Source of the DNA: Pseudopyrenochaeta lycopersici
Taxonomy: Eukaryota > Ascomycota > Dothideomycetes > Pleosporales > Pseudopyrenochaetaceae
Length of the DNA stretch: 64,000 nt
NCBI GenBank assembly: GCA_003313425.1
Contig: NHZP01000031.1
Location: forward strand, 1 to 64,000
Direction of reading: 5' to 3'
Shown here: piece by piece, positions 33,815 through 45,400 of the stretch
Position numbering within the stretch: the stretch's first letter is position 1
Layout of the letters: every line of letters starts with the position of its first letter
Position numbers and translations under genes: made by a program
Notes under the pieces: model-generated
What the model was told of the DNA's origin: nothing
Database searches by the model: none
The model's input: the letters and a program-made list of their open reading frames with translations, nothing else

Positions 33815-34724
33815 CTACGTTCGAAGTCTGGTTATTCTTGGGGAGAGAGGCTGAACTGCTTTCGGACATTCATCATTTGAGCGCAATTTAACACCTAAAA
33901 GAGCGCGTTGAGGCCTTCGTTGTTCGAGGGATGGCATCTCTGCTTCATTCCCCTCAGAACTCAACATCTCTTGGCCTGCGACTAGGGGATATAGGCCCAT
34001 CGTATTTGAAGTTGTTGGATAAGCCTTGCACGATAAACTTACCATAGCCTCAGATGATTGCGGCAGGGTTCGACCACTATGATTGGTTCCAACGGCCTTT
34101 TCTAAGAGTGTTTCGGCTTCATTCTCATCAATAAACCGTGTTGTACTTTCTGTATCGGGTCAGATTGCTCAAAGAAGGTAATATACAAGCCATCTAAAGG
34201 AAACTGCTTTTCTTTATGAGTCGAGCGATGCTCAGTAGCATATGATGGGTGCAATACGTTGCTATCCACGTGATGACACTTGGCGTCGCGAACAAGCCTG
34301 GGTAGCTTTATGTCGCGATTATGAGAGAGATATGACTAGGTCGAACCAGCAGGCATGGGCTGATCCTTCTCAGACAGCGACTTTTGATATTTCTGGCGAA
34401 CGATGTTCCTTATATTGAAGCCTTGAGGAACTGTGAAAACTGGACCGAGCTTTTCACAGCACCAATCGGAGCACTATCTAAATTAGCTAGGTCTCAGATA
34501 GACTGAACACAAGGTGGGTCTACAGTAGGTGTCTGCATTCCGCGACTATGTCTTCTCTGCACCGCATGCTGCACAATACATTTCTCGTAGCTTGCTATGC
34601 TGTCCGATTCGCTATCGCCAAATGGAGGGAGATGTTTCTCGTAATCAATCGAGGGTTCATCCAGCATTGTATCACCAGGTGTCTCGATCTCTGTTTTGAA
34701 TTTTTTCATGTGATATCTCCTCAC
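33815..34724 (-). pseudogene. Probable decayed or poorly resolved gene
   Basis: Minus-strand reading gives consecutive protein-like segments that need frame changes or introns to join: MLDEPSIDYEKHLPPFGDSE with an acidic/Ser-rich continuation (34700-34494), then VFTVPQGFNIRNIVRQKYQK and RDIKLPRLVRDAKCHHVDSN (about 34450-34200), then RFIDENEAETLLEKAVGTN and LPQSSEAM (about 34140-34045), then a tail ending RITRLRT at 33815. One TAG lies inside an otherwise open segment. A short intron (GTATAT...ATACAG, about 37 nt) could join two of the pieces. I do not recognise the family. Either this is a gene with unusual introns or, more likely, a pseudogene. No clear start codon. Confidence 0.35.
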
Positions 34725-35693
34725 TGTAACCGTTGATGGCCGCTAGAGATTATCAACATGAACCACGCATCCGTAACATTGACTAAATACCCACAGCAAG
34801 ATTTTTTCACTAAGCTCCGTCAGACGCGAAGGGGAAAGTGCAGGAATAACGTACTACAGATCTTAGAGGGCGGCAATACCTGATCCATGGAAAAAGAGCT
34901 GTTGGCGCCTGCTATACTTCACCATTGCATGCAGCACGGATTGTTGTAATCAATTTCGTTGACTCTAGCCTGGTATAGCTGAAGCTTTTTGGCTTGTTGT
35001 AGGAAGAAGTTCACGGATCGCAACTGGTAGCTCCTTCTTCAGACGCAAAACTCACGTGACTGCTACTGATGTCCAGGTGAAAAGGAGCTGGCCGAGCGAA
35101 AGGAAGCAGGCACAGTTTGTTACCAAAATATTGCCAACACGCGCATCATACCGATGCAAGGATTGCAATAAAGTCGGCCTTGGACAGCGCATTATTGTTT
35201 AGAGGGCTGCGAATCTGAATCGGACGCATTGCGGGGCATCCAGGGAATGAGGATTGATGATGCAGGAGGGTTTAGTTGAGCTACATGCACTTGCTAGTAG
35301 AATGAGAAGACAGACGCTGAAAGACGCGACAAGTATTGATTGCAAGCGTGGAAAATTATATGGCTAGTGATGGGATCACAAGAATGTCAAGCGAATTTGA
35401 ATGACTTCAAAAACTAGGCTTAGGCTCTCCAGAATGTTGTCCTGCTCGCCCCGGTCCGGCCAATGACTACACTGCGTCGCAAGTGATAGTAGACTTTATA
35501 TTCCAATTGCGAGACGCCATTGCGCTGCTGGGCCAACAATACAGTATGGTGTCGTTTTCATGCCCGACGTGATGTAACTCCAATCGCTTACCCGTTCCCA
35601 GTATGCCGTATACCGATGTACGCCGCGTAAGCAGAGATAGAAAAGGCTCGCTTGAACGCAATAAAATGAGGAAAATAGTCAAGAACAAAACGG
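34725..35693. other. Intergenic, no gene seen
   Basis: About 970 bp with no frame I can support. It is upstream (5' side) of the decayed locus at 33815-34724 and downstream of the 35694-36749 gene. Confidence 0.5.
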
Positions 35694-36749
35694 TCAGGTC
35701 CTGGCCGTTAGGCGAGACGTCAAGCGGACAGGTGGCATAACGAAGCCTACGTCTTCTTCCTCTTCGTCTTCATCAACTTCAATGCCAATGACTTTGGGTG
35801 ACAACGTTGTTGACGTGATGGGTACGTTTGGTAACATGACCCTCGTCTGCGACTCAAGTTCGCGGGGCGCAATCGATACCGGCGGGAAGTGTTTCTTATA
35901 CGAAGGTTCTACGGACGAGAAGGATGTGTCGGATGTATCTTGCAAATGGGACTCGTGTGTCTCCTGTAGTCTTCTTGTATTGCATTTGACGACTTCTGTT
36001 TTCGCTGTCTCAAGGACATCTGCGAAGTTTTTGCGGACGATCTCCAGCTCCTTTCTGCAATCGCCATCACGTAGGGTGAGGTGTGCTGCCTTCTCGCATA
36101 AACTTTGCGCATTTTCCAGTGCTTTGTCTGTTACGTCAAAGAGCCCGACGGGCGTGGTCGAGCCACTGCGAACGCCTAGTCGACCGCTTCTCCTCGCTGC
36201 CGCGCGTGCTCGCATTGATGACATTCGTGGGCGATAGCTGATTTTCGACAGTATTTCCCCCTCGTCCTCGTCAGCTTCCTCTTCTTCCTCACTCGAGCCA
36301 CCCGCTAGGGTAGCCAGCTCGTTCATCTTCGCCTCCATCTTTGCCTTTCGTAACATGTTGCGCCCCGTGCCGATGGCCCGCACTAGTAGCTCAAAGGACT
36401 TTTGCATGTCGCCGTCATAGTTCATGACGATCATGTGCTTAGGCCGATGACGTGAAGGGCCAGATGCTCGACCAGACAGAACCGAGAGTGTTTTGCGTTT
36501 ACGGTTCCCGACGGGATCTGTGTGTGCAGCGTTGGAAGACGCAGCCTCCTCTGCAATAGCGCCTAACCTGGCTGGCCGTATCGATTCTGTAGATTCTGAT
36601 TTGTGCTTCGCAAATGGCGATGGTGACACAGATACTTTCGTGACCTCGTGCTGCATGGCTGCAACTCTTGCCTCCACGCTGGCAATATCCTGCAGCCATT
36701 GCGGTATGCCTTCTTGAAGGAACGTAAACGATTTCTCGATGTCTGACAT
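35694..36749 (-). CDS. Conserved fungal protein of unknown function, 351 aa
   Basis: Single exon starting MSDIEKSFTFLQEGIPQWL. The N-terminal 40 residues look like an amphipathic helix. A basic, Ser-rich linker follows, then a conserved-looking core MIVMNYDGDMQKSFELLVRA with IGTGRNMLRKAKMEAKMNEL (about residues 105-150), an acidic run (EEEEEADEDEGE), an Arg-rich patch (RARAAARRSGRLGVR), a second helical segment (about 210-255) and an acidic tail near the C-terminus. No membrane segment or signal peptide. The arrangement suggests a nuclear or chromatin-associated coiled-coil protein, but that is inference from composition. I do not recognise a named family. The start is the first ATG of the frame with an ordinary context. 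Confidence 0.75.
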   Translation of the reverse strand: MSDIEKSFTFLQEGIPQWLQDIASVEARVAAMQHEVTKVSVSPSPFAKHKSESTESIRPARLGAIAEEAASSNAAHTDPVGNRKRKTLSVLSGRASGPSRHRPKHMIVMNYDGDMQKSFELLVRAIGTGRNMLRKAKMEAKMNELATLAGGSSEEEEEADEDEGEILSKISYRPRMSSMRARAAARRSGRLGVRSGSTTPVGLFDVTDKALENAQSLCEKAAHLTLRDGDCRKELEIVRKNFADVLETAKTEVVKCNTRRLQETHESHLQDTSDTSFSSVEPSYKKHFPPVSIAPRELESQTRVMLPNVPITSTTLSPKVIGIEVDEDEEEEDVGFVMPPVRLTSRLTART

Positions 36750-38719
36750 TGTGGGCAGGTAGCGGTAAGAGCGGCAGGCCGAGTCGAAAGGGAAGAAGGC
36801 CGCGGTGGACGGGTCGGTTGATTAAACGAGGCCGGTGGTGCAATGTCGAAGAGCGTCGGCCAGCGAGCAATCGTGGTTGTAAAGGCCGCACGAAATAGGG
36901 TGGTGTCGTCAAGGGTAGGAAATAGGGACGGAGCAGAGCAACCCAGCTGGCGACTAGAATCCGTAGTGACTTTATGAGAAGCCACAGGCTCACAGCAGGG
37001 GGGTCTGCGTCTGATACGAGCTGCGATCAACAGGCCGGCCTCTGTGTGGCTGCCGGCATGCAAGCGGAGCTACGGTTGTACAAACTCACGGCGCATTGCA
37101 CGAGAGAGGGGGCAGCGAGAACTCAGAGCGGAGTGCAGCGGGAGCAAGGAATACCGTACTGCAAGAGGATGGGATACCGAGTTGAGGGATCGTTGCCAAG
37201 GGTGCGCCCTAGCCCGAGCCTGGAGCGGGCCCGGCAACAGGATTGAAATGCCTCACTTTGGGGGTTGCACGGCACTGATTGTCGTTTTTCCGCTGTGACG
37301 CTGCTTGTGCGTTATATTGCGCATGGCTGGCAGTACAAGATTGATGAGATTCCGGGGATAGGCGTTGTTATAGCATTGCGATTGTGCAGCTCGATGACAA
37401 CAAATTAGGACTTGGCCCCAACGAACAAGCGCTATGCTGGGGTGATGTGCTGATCTCTGCTCTTCATTCTGCACATGATCTCGATCCTCATTGCCTGGAC
37501 TCTTCGAGGCAGGACGAGCGACTGAGAAGGTAAGTGGCTTGGACCTGCTCATTACTGGGCTTCAATGCAGTCCCTCCGTCGATGGAGATGCTGAGACCCA
37601 TCCCTACAACCACAACAACAACCAGAGCCGCCATTCCCAAACTAGAGAAATGGCGGTCCTGGATGGACTGAACAGCGGGTGCGACTGTCAATCTGCGGCT
37701 ATTCTCCAATCAACTCACTATGGCGTTCTCCTCCCGTGTAGTGTACGCCCCAGCCGGAGTCGCAGGAGGTTCGGCGCGCGCGAAGCGAGGGGGCTGCAAA
37801 CGAGATCCAGCCGTTGGTCTCGTTAGTTCTCTGTTGCTCATATATTACGGTGACAACGGCTTTGTATAAGCTTCGAATCATGACAATATCTTGCGATTCA
37901 GTCCAGTGACCCTCGCGAACGATGCCTACCCGGGACGGCGCACCTGAGTTCGCACTCCTCACATCAACAGACCGTTTTCACCGTTCCCCGCGTGGATGTC
38001 AATTTTAACACGTAGACAGCAAGTTAAACTGCTTGGAACACCTGTGTAATGCGCTCCACCAAATCGTTACCCTATTGGTCGAGTGATTTGTCCAGCGCGG
38101 GGATCGCTTCTTCAACAGGTGCATCGACATTTGTCACGAAAATAGAAGCATACAATATCAGTAATGCACGGGCTCCATATTGTGTCCTCACGCCAGTCAA
38201 TACCGCAACCCAAGGACTCATGTCCTGCAAAGGCTAGAGCTCACATTCTTCCCTTGAAATGTATCGTCAGGATTTGCGCGCCCTCCGTCGTCCGCAAACG
38301 AGCGGTGAGTCCACAGCATTGGGAATTGCAAAGGCCGGTCTAGCAATCGACCCGCAGCGGACTGTGCTGTCTTGGCACGCGAGAGGTAAACGATAAGAGA
38401 AACAGGTCGCCGACCTGAGCCACACTTTGGGGATTCTGTGTCAGATCAGTTTCTGATTGCTGTCTGCACAATGCTGCGACCTGATGTTGCACAGCATGGC
38501 CGATTGCGATGCTTCCTCGCTCTCATCAGGTCTGCTCTTGCACGCTCACTATGTAATCCAAATCAACTAGAAGCTAAAGAATTGTGCGCAGTTGCAAATC
38601 AGCAAGGCATAGTCATGGTGTCGCGATTCTTGAACCACGTTGCGTTTAAGTTTCATCACAGATAACTGAGCACATTGTTGCCTGTTGCATCGAAGTGCCC
38701 TTAGCATTGGACCAGGGCT
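36750..38719. other. Intergenic, no gene supported
   Basis: About 2 kb. It contains the promoter of the 351-aa gene at its left end. A broken minus-strand frame at 38024-38221 (hydrophobic start, one internal TAG) is discussed among the rejected items. Nothing else stands out. Confidence 0.5.
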
Positions 38720-39614
38720 TTACGGCCAAAGTTCCTCTGTCTTCCAGCCAGTATTCCCTCGCGTGCCCTCACTAAACGTATAGCGGAATCGCCGTGCTCT
38801 CGCAGGATCACTTAGATCGGTCTGCTCCACAGATTCTGGAATAATGACAACAAGACGAAAGTTCTTTCGCGCAACTGGGTCATGAAGGTCATCTGTCTTG
38901 GACCCTAGTCCGAGGTTTGTCTCGTCATAAGGTTGATTTGTCGACTGCCCTGGGGGAGGGTTTTTGAAAGAACCTGCAAAAGTTCGTCACAAACTTTGTG
39001 TTAAATATAAAGGCGCATATACCTTTGATACCAGGCGACTGGTTGCCAAAGAAACCTGTCAGCTCCCTCTGCCAGCTCCAATTCCTCTCAATCTCAGGCT
39101 CGGTAAGAGCTCTCATTCTCTTCCCTACCTCGCTTTTTACCGTCCTTACGCCACTGCTCTCCTCGGCACCCTCGATGTCATCGGCAATAACATATGCACG
39201 GCCTTTGATTCTCCATTGTGTCCCAGTTTCGGTGATCCAGTATACGGCTTCTACAGGGCCTCCGCCACCGCTACCTTGCGTCTGAGCGTCGCTCTCTGCA
39301 TGCCCTGCGCTCGTCGCAAAGATCTGCCCTACTTTCTCCATACGCACATCTGTAGTGAATGTCGGACAGTCGCTTTCATATACCTGGGGGTTGCGCTCTG
39401 CCTCGTTGTACTTGTTCTCGGGCAATTCAGCCCAGAAGCCTCGAAAGATGCAGTATCGCACTCGAGGGACGTATGGTATGGGAGAGCCTTTTGGTGCGGA
39501 ATCGATGGTACCGAGCACGAATTCGGGTGACTTCATCTTGGAAATATGCTCATTGAAGAGCTTTTTCCAGGGTGCTGGAGAGTGGACGGAAGCTTTGCGG
39601 ACGGTGGCTGACAT
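38720..39614 (-). CDS. Pyridoxamine 5'-phosphate oxidase-like flavoprotein (Alr4036 type)
   Basis: Two exons, 39614-39023 and 38973-38720, joined over a 49-nt intron (GTATAT...TTGCAG); product 281 aa. Motifs: APWKKLFNEHISKM, SPEFVLGTID, PYVPRVRYCIFRGFWAELPE (a split-barrel strand region), TFTTDVRMEKVGQIF, VEAVYWITETGTQWRIKGRA, then RNWSWQRELTGFFGNQSPGI continuing after the intron into KGSFKNPPPGQS and a C-terminal part with NFRLVVIIPESVEQTDLS and ending KTEELWP. This is the FMN-binding split-barrel family annotated as pyridoxamine oxidase-like (Pyridox_oxase_2). Family members' substrates are mostly unknown, so a role in vitamin B6 metabolism is not established. Reading through the intron would give a 229-aa protein with an unrelated tail, which argues for the splice. 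Confidence 0.88.
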
Positions 39615-40503
39615 GGTGCCAACAATGCGTGGGAGACGGCCGCGTCCTATCCGTGAAGCTATGGTGACTGAATGGAGAGAGTTGGTAGTCGAGATAAGTA
39701 GTGATGAGTGGAGGAGTCGATTGCGCAGTAAGATGTTGTTTGATAAATCATGTCGTCATCTACCGAAGGCTCTATCAACGAAATCGTGTGCAGTCATGAG
39801 GTCAATAGCTCGTGTCTGAATTAATTCTACTTTGATTGGCCATCCACCAGGTAAATCGTCAAGAGGATGAGATTCGGCGGGGTCGAATTTCGTGGGCGCA
39901 GTGGAGTGCACATTTTGGGCTTATGCTAGCAGTCAAATACTGTCTTGGCGGATCGGCCTTGGCGCCTGAATCATAGATCGATCATGCTCATGAAATTCGC
40001 AACCCCTCCGGACATTATATACCTTCGTTAGCTCAGGAACAGCGAGCACGAGCAACATCTGCCCATGCTATTAGTCAGGGTGTCCCATGAATCCACGGCT
40101 ACACAATTGTACGGCTGCCGCTGAACGGTTTCGTCGATCACCGTCTGTGTGAAACCGAGATAGCACGCTTGAGGTCACGCATGCCCGCTACTCGGACAAC
40201 GTCGTTTGTAAAACGAAGGCCATAAAAGTATTTGCTTTTGGTATGTTTCTAAGCGCTCGCTTAAGCACGTAGAATACAGCTAAGACAAGGTTACGTTTAT
40301 CATACGGTCATTGCGTAGTAGGGGAAATGAGGGAAGGGGGTAGCACGTTTTCTGCGTTGCTTTGACGAATATTGGAGCGACTGGCCCAGGGGACGACGTG
40401 CGTGAAACTTGGCGTATACCTATATTGTGTTCATCCCGATACTGAGAGTGCGATGCCATAGTAAGCTAATGCTTTGCTATGAAAGTAGTTCATACAGAAG
40501 ATC
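39615..40503. other. Intergenic
   Basis: About 890 bp between the 5' end of the flavoprotein gene and the 3' end of the polymerase delta subunit gene, both on the minus strand. No further gene seen. Confidence 0.6.
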
Positions 40504-42193
40504 TTACGCCTTTTTGAAAAAGCTGGCAATGCTACCTTGTCCCTTCTTATCGCTGGCCTTGCCTTTTGCTGTACTCACTACTTTGGTAGGCATAGACTTC
40601 GGCCTCTTGGGCGCTGGCTCGTCTTCAGAAAAGGACTCCCACACTGCCTCTTCCTTGGTCACTATATGAAATCAGCTCAATGATTTGGTTCTTGGCTGGC
40701 TGTACTCACCAAGATAGCCATCCTCATCCTTAACTTTCTTCTTCTTCATTACCCGTCTTCGACCGCGTCTTCTACCATCTTGTACAACAGTGGTAGCCTC
40801 GTCTTCGGCTATGTTTGCTGGGCCCGCGCTGAGTATGGCAGTGGCTTCAGGCAATGAGTCGGTTCCAATTGGAGCATCCGGCATATCTTCATCTACAACT
40901 CTTAGGCAAACGATTGGTTATGGCTGCATCAGGACTTACCGACGTCCTCCATCATCTTGCGCAGTCTCTCTGCACGATCTGCTCGCGCTTTTCGAGCTGC
41001 TTCATTCTTCTCTTCATCGATTTTGACCTCAGGCTCATCCTCAGCATCCCCTTCGTCCTCCGACATACCTTGCATGGTTTCTTTGCACGTCAGCCATTTA
41101 AGCTATGAGACGGCCGCGAAATTCACGTACCATCTTCGAAAGAAGCAGGCGAAGACTCTTGCGACTTTTCAGTTTCTTTTGATTTTGATTTGGCCTTTGC
41201 AAAAGACTTGAAGATGTCCCCTGCCGTTTTCTCATGCTTGACGCCTGCTTTAGGATCTGGTCTCTTGAGACTACTTGTGCTTGCTGCAGGGTGAGGAGTT
41301 GACTGGCCCGATGTGTTCCCTGATACATTACTTCTACGTGCGGGAGTTGGCGAGTCTTTCTCTTTCGCGGCAGCTGTGACATGGAGTTGGGCAACAGGCT
41401 TGGCAGCGACCTTCAAAGCAGACGCAGCAGGAGGAGCGTATCTAGCTGTCCTTCGCTAGAAGTCATCAGCGTGATCAAATCACTGTACGGGTTGAAAGAA
41501 ATTCCCCATACCTTGATATACGGGTTGTGAATGGACCCGTATGCCTTCCACCGCTCCATATGATCGTCCTCGGCGTACTCCGTAATTATCTCATAATTAC
41601 ATGCTGACAGCATATTCAAATTCTGTTGTTCTTAGCTTCTGCGGCTCTCCGGTTATACCATGCCTCATACCTGAATAGGTCCAGGCTCTAGACTGTATAT
41701 GTGTATCGATGCCTCGTTTTCGAACTCTTTGCGGGTTTCTAGACAGCGATTAGCCTTAGGGAAAGTAGAGTCCGAGGACACTACGCACCTTCCAACTCTT
41801 CCTCTCGGACTAAAAGAAGTGATGTGTTATTCACAGGCTCTTCTGCAGCCGCATCTGCTTCTGGCATTGAGCTCGGGAACGGCGAGCTGCGCATGGCCAC
41901 ATCCTCGCCGTCTCGACCACTGGCGCCGTTGGTGCGTTCGGTACTTCGCTTTGTGCCACTAAGGAGATACGTCGCGTGAATAGAGTTGGGCTTTCTTGCA
42001 TTCTCATTCTGGTGGAAATCAAAGAGCATCCTTGAACAGATCAGCAAGCAATGTGGTCGCAAAAAGAGTATACTGACCGCTTGGCCACATTCACGTTCAC
42101 TTTGAGGGCTCTACTAAGCAGCCTGTATGTGATAGGCTTATTCTCGGTAAGCAATCTTGCAGCAAGATAGTCTTGATAATTCTCCTCCGCCAT
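40504..42193 (-). CDS. DNA polymerase delta subunit 3 (Cdc27/POLD3 homolog)
   Basis: Eight exons: 42193-42078, 42030-41789, 41738-41671, 41622-41512, 41455-41131, 41080-40940, 40892-40710 and 40661-40504; product 447 aa. Every intron is 47-56 nt with GT-AG ends. N-terminal winged-helix region: MAEENYQDYLAARLLTENKP, RLLSRALKVNVNVAKRMLFD and NSIHATYLLSG, which in this family binds the catalytic-complex B subunit. The middle is Lys/Glu-rich and disordered, with KEKDSPTPARR and GDIFKSFAKAK. The last exon carries VTKEEAVWESFSEDEP and ends with a PCNA-interacting peptide, QGSIASFF followed by KKA, matching Q-x-x-hydrophobic-x-x-aromatic-aromatic. The protein tethers polymerase delta to PCNA during lagging-strand synthesis. 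The upstream in-frame ATG at 42232 would add 13 residues that look non-conserved. It is divergent from TBCD, with an MluI cell-cycle box between them. Confidence 0.9.
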
Positions 42194-42385
42194 GATAGGC
42201 ATTGTGGGAGTTGATGTGGGTTTTATGCGCATCAGCAGTGATGAAAGCGACTGGGTAGGTTGAGCGTGTTGCGCGATTGACTCGGATTTTACGCGTCAAA
42301 TTGAGCTAAATGACTCGCGTTCCAAGGCATCTCTCCAATCCAACCACCATCGCTTTCTTATCTGAATACCACAGCATGAGGCACG
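42194..42385. promoter_or_regulatory. Bidirectional promoter, POLD3 / TBCD
   Basis: 192 bp separate the two start codons. It contains ACGCGT at 42291-42296, about 98 bp from the POLD3 ATG, and a second CGCGT at about 42315. Confidence 0.6.
42291..42296. promoter_or_regulatory. MluI cell-cycle box (MCB)
   Basis: ACGCGT is the core recognised by MBF-type factors (Mbp1/Swi6, Res/Cdc10), which drive G1/S genes, including DNA polymerase subunits, in yeasts. Its place upstream of a polymerase delta subunit fits that role. A six-base match can occur by chance. Confidence 0.4.
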
Positions 42386-42405
42386 ATGAGCACAGGCGAA
42401 GATGA
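42376..42405 (+). promoter_or_regulatory. Short uORF overlapping the TBCD start
   Basis: ATG at 42376 opens a nine-codon frame (product MRHDEHRRR) that ends with TGA at 42403-42405, past the TBCD ATG at 42386 in another frame. If the transcript begins upstream of 42376, this could lower initiation at the main start. The transcript start is not known. Confidence 0.3.
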
Positions 42406-45400
42406 TGATCTGAAGCTACAGCGAGCTTCAGTCTCGCTGATATCAGATTTTAGAGAGCTCCTTCCTCGACTGCTTCGAAAACGCAAGCGTAATGGGAAAC
42501 CCGGTCTGGTACGCCAGCAGATGCGCGACGTGGACATGTATAAAGCTTGTTCCTTGGTAGAGCGCTCTTTTTTAGGACTAAATACACTCATTGACCTGCC
42601 AACAGATAGAACCTTTCCAAGAGGATCCCCAAATCCTTGACACCCACCTTAGAGCTATCATCCCGCCTCTTGTGGCGGCCTACATCGAAGCGATCCAAGT
42701 CACTCCCAAAGAGAAACCAAAGAAAAACTTCGTGCCCCTTTCTCATGCTATATGTAAACTCTTGAACCTTTTTTGCAAGGTCAGGGGTGAAAAGGTCATC
42801 AAAGGCTTTCTCAGCAATGAGCCACGCTACCTTGAATTAATCTTGAACGAGCTTGAAGCTGAGGAAACCCTTCATGCAGAAGGCACCGGTACATTTCACC
42901 AGACACCACTGTTCCCGTGGATTGAGCGCTATGTACTTCTGCTTTGGCTGTCTCATCTCATGCTGGCGCCCTTTCCTCTCGAGTCTATCTCTGGCCTGCA
43001 GCCAACCGCACAAACTTCGATGAAGACAGGGATCAAGTTACCTCCTGAGCTTCCTGGAGTCGCTTTGCGTGTTCTCGCTATTTGTATCGATGGCATTCGT
43101 TCTGCGTCAAAAGAGCGTAGCGCTGCGGCGCAGCTTCTCGTCAAGCTTTCAGTGCGCCCAGATATGCAGCAGCTCGGGTTGTTGAATATACTTGTCGACT
43201 GGGCCCTGTCTTTCTTCTCCAAAGCCTCTGAGGACCAAACGGACATACACCAATGCCTTGGAGTGCTTTCATTCTTATCCGGTCTAGTGGCATCTGCTAC
43301 TAAGGAGGAGATTGGCCCTTCCCTTGCTGCGATATTCAGTTCATGTCAAAGTATTCTCGACAAGGACAGTCTTGCGTTCGTCAGAACTTCGGCTGTGGCC
43401 CGAAAACTTATCGTCAAAAGCTTACGCAACATCGTCGTTCATTGTCTCCAAAATACGCCTGCTTCCGCTGGACTGGATGTCACAATGATCCTCGAAGAAG
43501 TCATAGAGTTTCTGCTATCAGCACTTGCGGATGCTGATACCCCAGTCCGATATGGCTCAAGCAAGGCACTGAGCATCATCACGTTGAAAATGAATACTGA
43601 GATGGCTACAGAAGTAGTCGAAGCCATACTTGAATCACTTACTGAGAACGTCTACTGGCGAGGCTCAATGCGCAACCTGAACAGTGTGAACCCACTTCGG
43701 TGGCATGGACTTACTCTGACCTTATCACAACTACTTTACCGAAAAGCTATCCCTACTAGCTACTTGCCTGACGTGCTGAATGCTCTTCTACTTTCCCTGG
43801 GTTTTGAGCAACGATCGTCTACAGGTGGCTCCATCGGTACCAATGTACGCGATGCGGCTTGCTTTGGCATTTGGGCACTTTCTCGACGCTATGGCACGAC
43901 GGACCTTCTTGCCGTAGAGACTAATTCAATTCGAGCTTCGAAACATCACAAGGATCTACTTGTACCTCAAGTATTGGCAATCGAGCTGGTCACTGCGGCC
44001 TGTCTTGATCCCGCTGGCAATATCCGAAGGGGCTCCTCAGCTGCTCTCCAAGAATTGATCGGCCGCCACCCAAATACCATCGAGGAAGGTATTCCTCTGG
44101 TCCAAATCATTGACTTTCATGCCGTCGGCCTCCGACAGAGAGCTATGTGTGAGGTGGCAATAAAAGCTGGAGCGTTGCGACCGCTTTACTGGGAAACGCT
44201 TTCCGAGAGCTTGTTGGGATGGAGAGGGACTGGTGCTCTGGATTCAGAATCGCGTCTCTTTGCAGCTAAGGCTGTAGGCTTATTATCGAAGGCTCGATCT
44301 CCAAGTACGGTGTGGCACATGCAGGATGGAGTATGCAAGAAGCTTGCGGCACTTAGATCTCGAGAGATTGAAGAGCGTCAAGGTCTTGTTTCCGCTCTAG
44401 CGGCTCTAGCGGACACAGCAGGCTTATCGCCCGATATTGCTGATTTCGAAAATTTACAGCTGGCTCTATTTCACCTCTGGAACATCTTAGGCCAAGAGTT
44501 AAGACTGGAGGATAAGGCAATTACTTCTGCTGCTCTGCGACCAGAGTTCACAGCGGCCTCCACTTGCAACTTCATTGGCGCAATGGCTGCTTTGACTACT
44601 CGTCTACCGAAAGGCTCCTGGCCTTCGGGTGTGTCTTCAGCCGAGATCGTACGCATCTTAAACTTATGCCTTGCCCGTCATGAAGAATCCGTCTTAGAGG
44701 CTATCGAGAAGGCTACTCCTGCGGTGCTTAGGCTTCTTTCGCAAGACAAAGATGTTGACATAGATGACATAGTGTTCGGCTGGTTATCAAGGCTGGAAAT
44801 GGAAGCATCATATAACGGTCTTCGTTGCTCAGGACATGCCATTGCGCTCGGAGCGGCACACTCCGTACTCGACAATCACGAGGCTCGTAAACTTGGGCCG
44901 GATCTGCCAAGGCGTATTGTCAAAGTTCTTACGTTCAGATGCACCTCAGCTGTAGCAGTTGAGGCGCGGACTGTAGCATTACGAGCTTTGGGCATTCTGT
45001 TCCAAAATGGTTCGACGGGCACAGCCCGTTTAGCCTCTGATCTAGAGACGCAAATCGGGATCGCACTGCATCTTGCTCTGAACGACTATACGATTACAGA
45101 ACGCGGCGATGTTGGAGCAATTGTACGGCTTGAAGCCTTGAATGCAGTGTCATCTGCATGGTTATCCATTGTGCCGCATGACAAGGACAGCGAGTCAAAT
45201 CAACAAATCTACGCTGATGTCGTTCGCCTTTCGTTGGAGAAGCTAGATAAAGTTCGGGCTCGAGCCGCTCGACTCTTACGGAAAGACATGTTGAATGAAT
45301 CCGAGGATGAAAGCAATACCATAATGGAAGATGTCTCCTCAGATGCTTATTTTTCGAAAGCGCTCTGCATGCTTCGGCCAGCAGCTAATACTCTTGTTGA

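Noticed and set aside
38024..38221. Minus-strand frame MSPWVAVLTGV... with a hydrophobic stretch, then VEEAIPALDKSLDQ, a TAG, and GNDLVERITQVFQ
   Set aside because: It resembles a small secreted helical protein (hydrophobic-surface-binding type) with one stop, but 66 codons with a stop are too little to call even a pseudogene.
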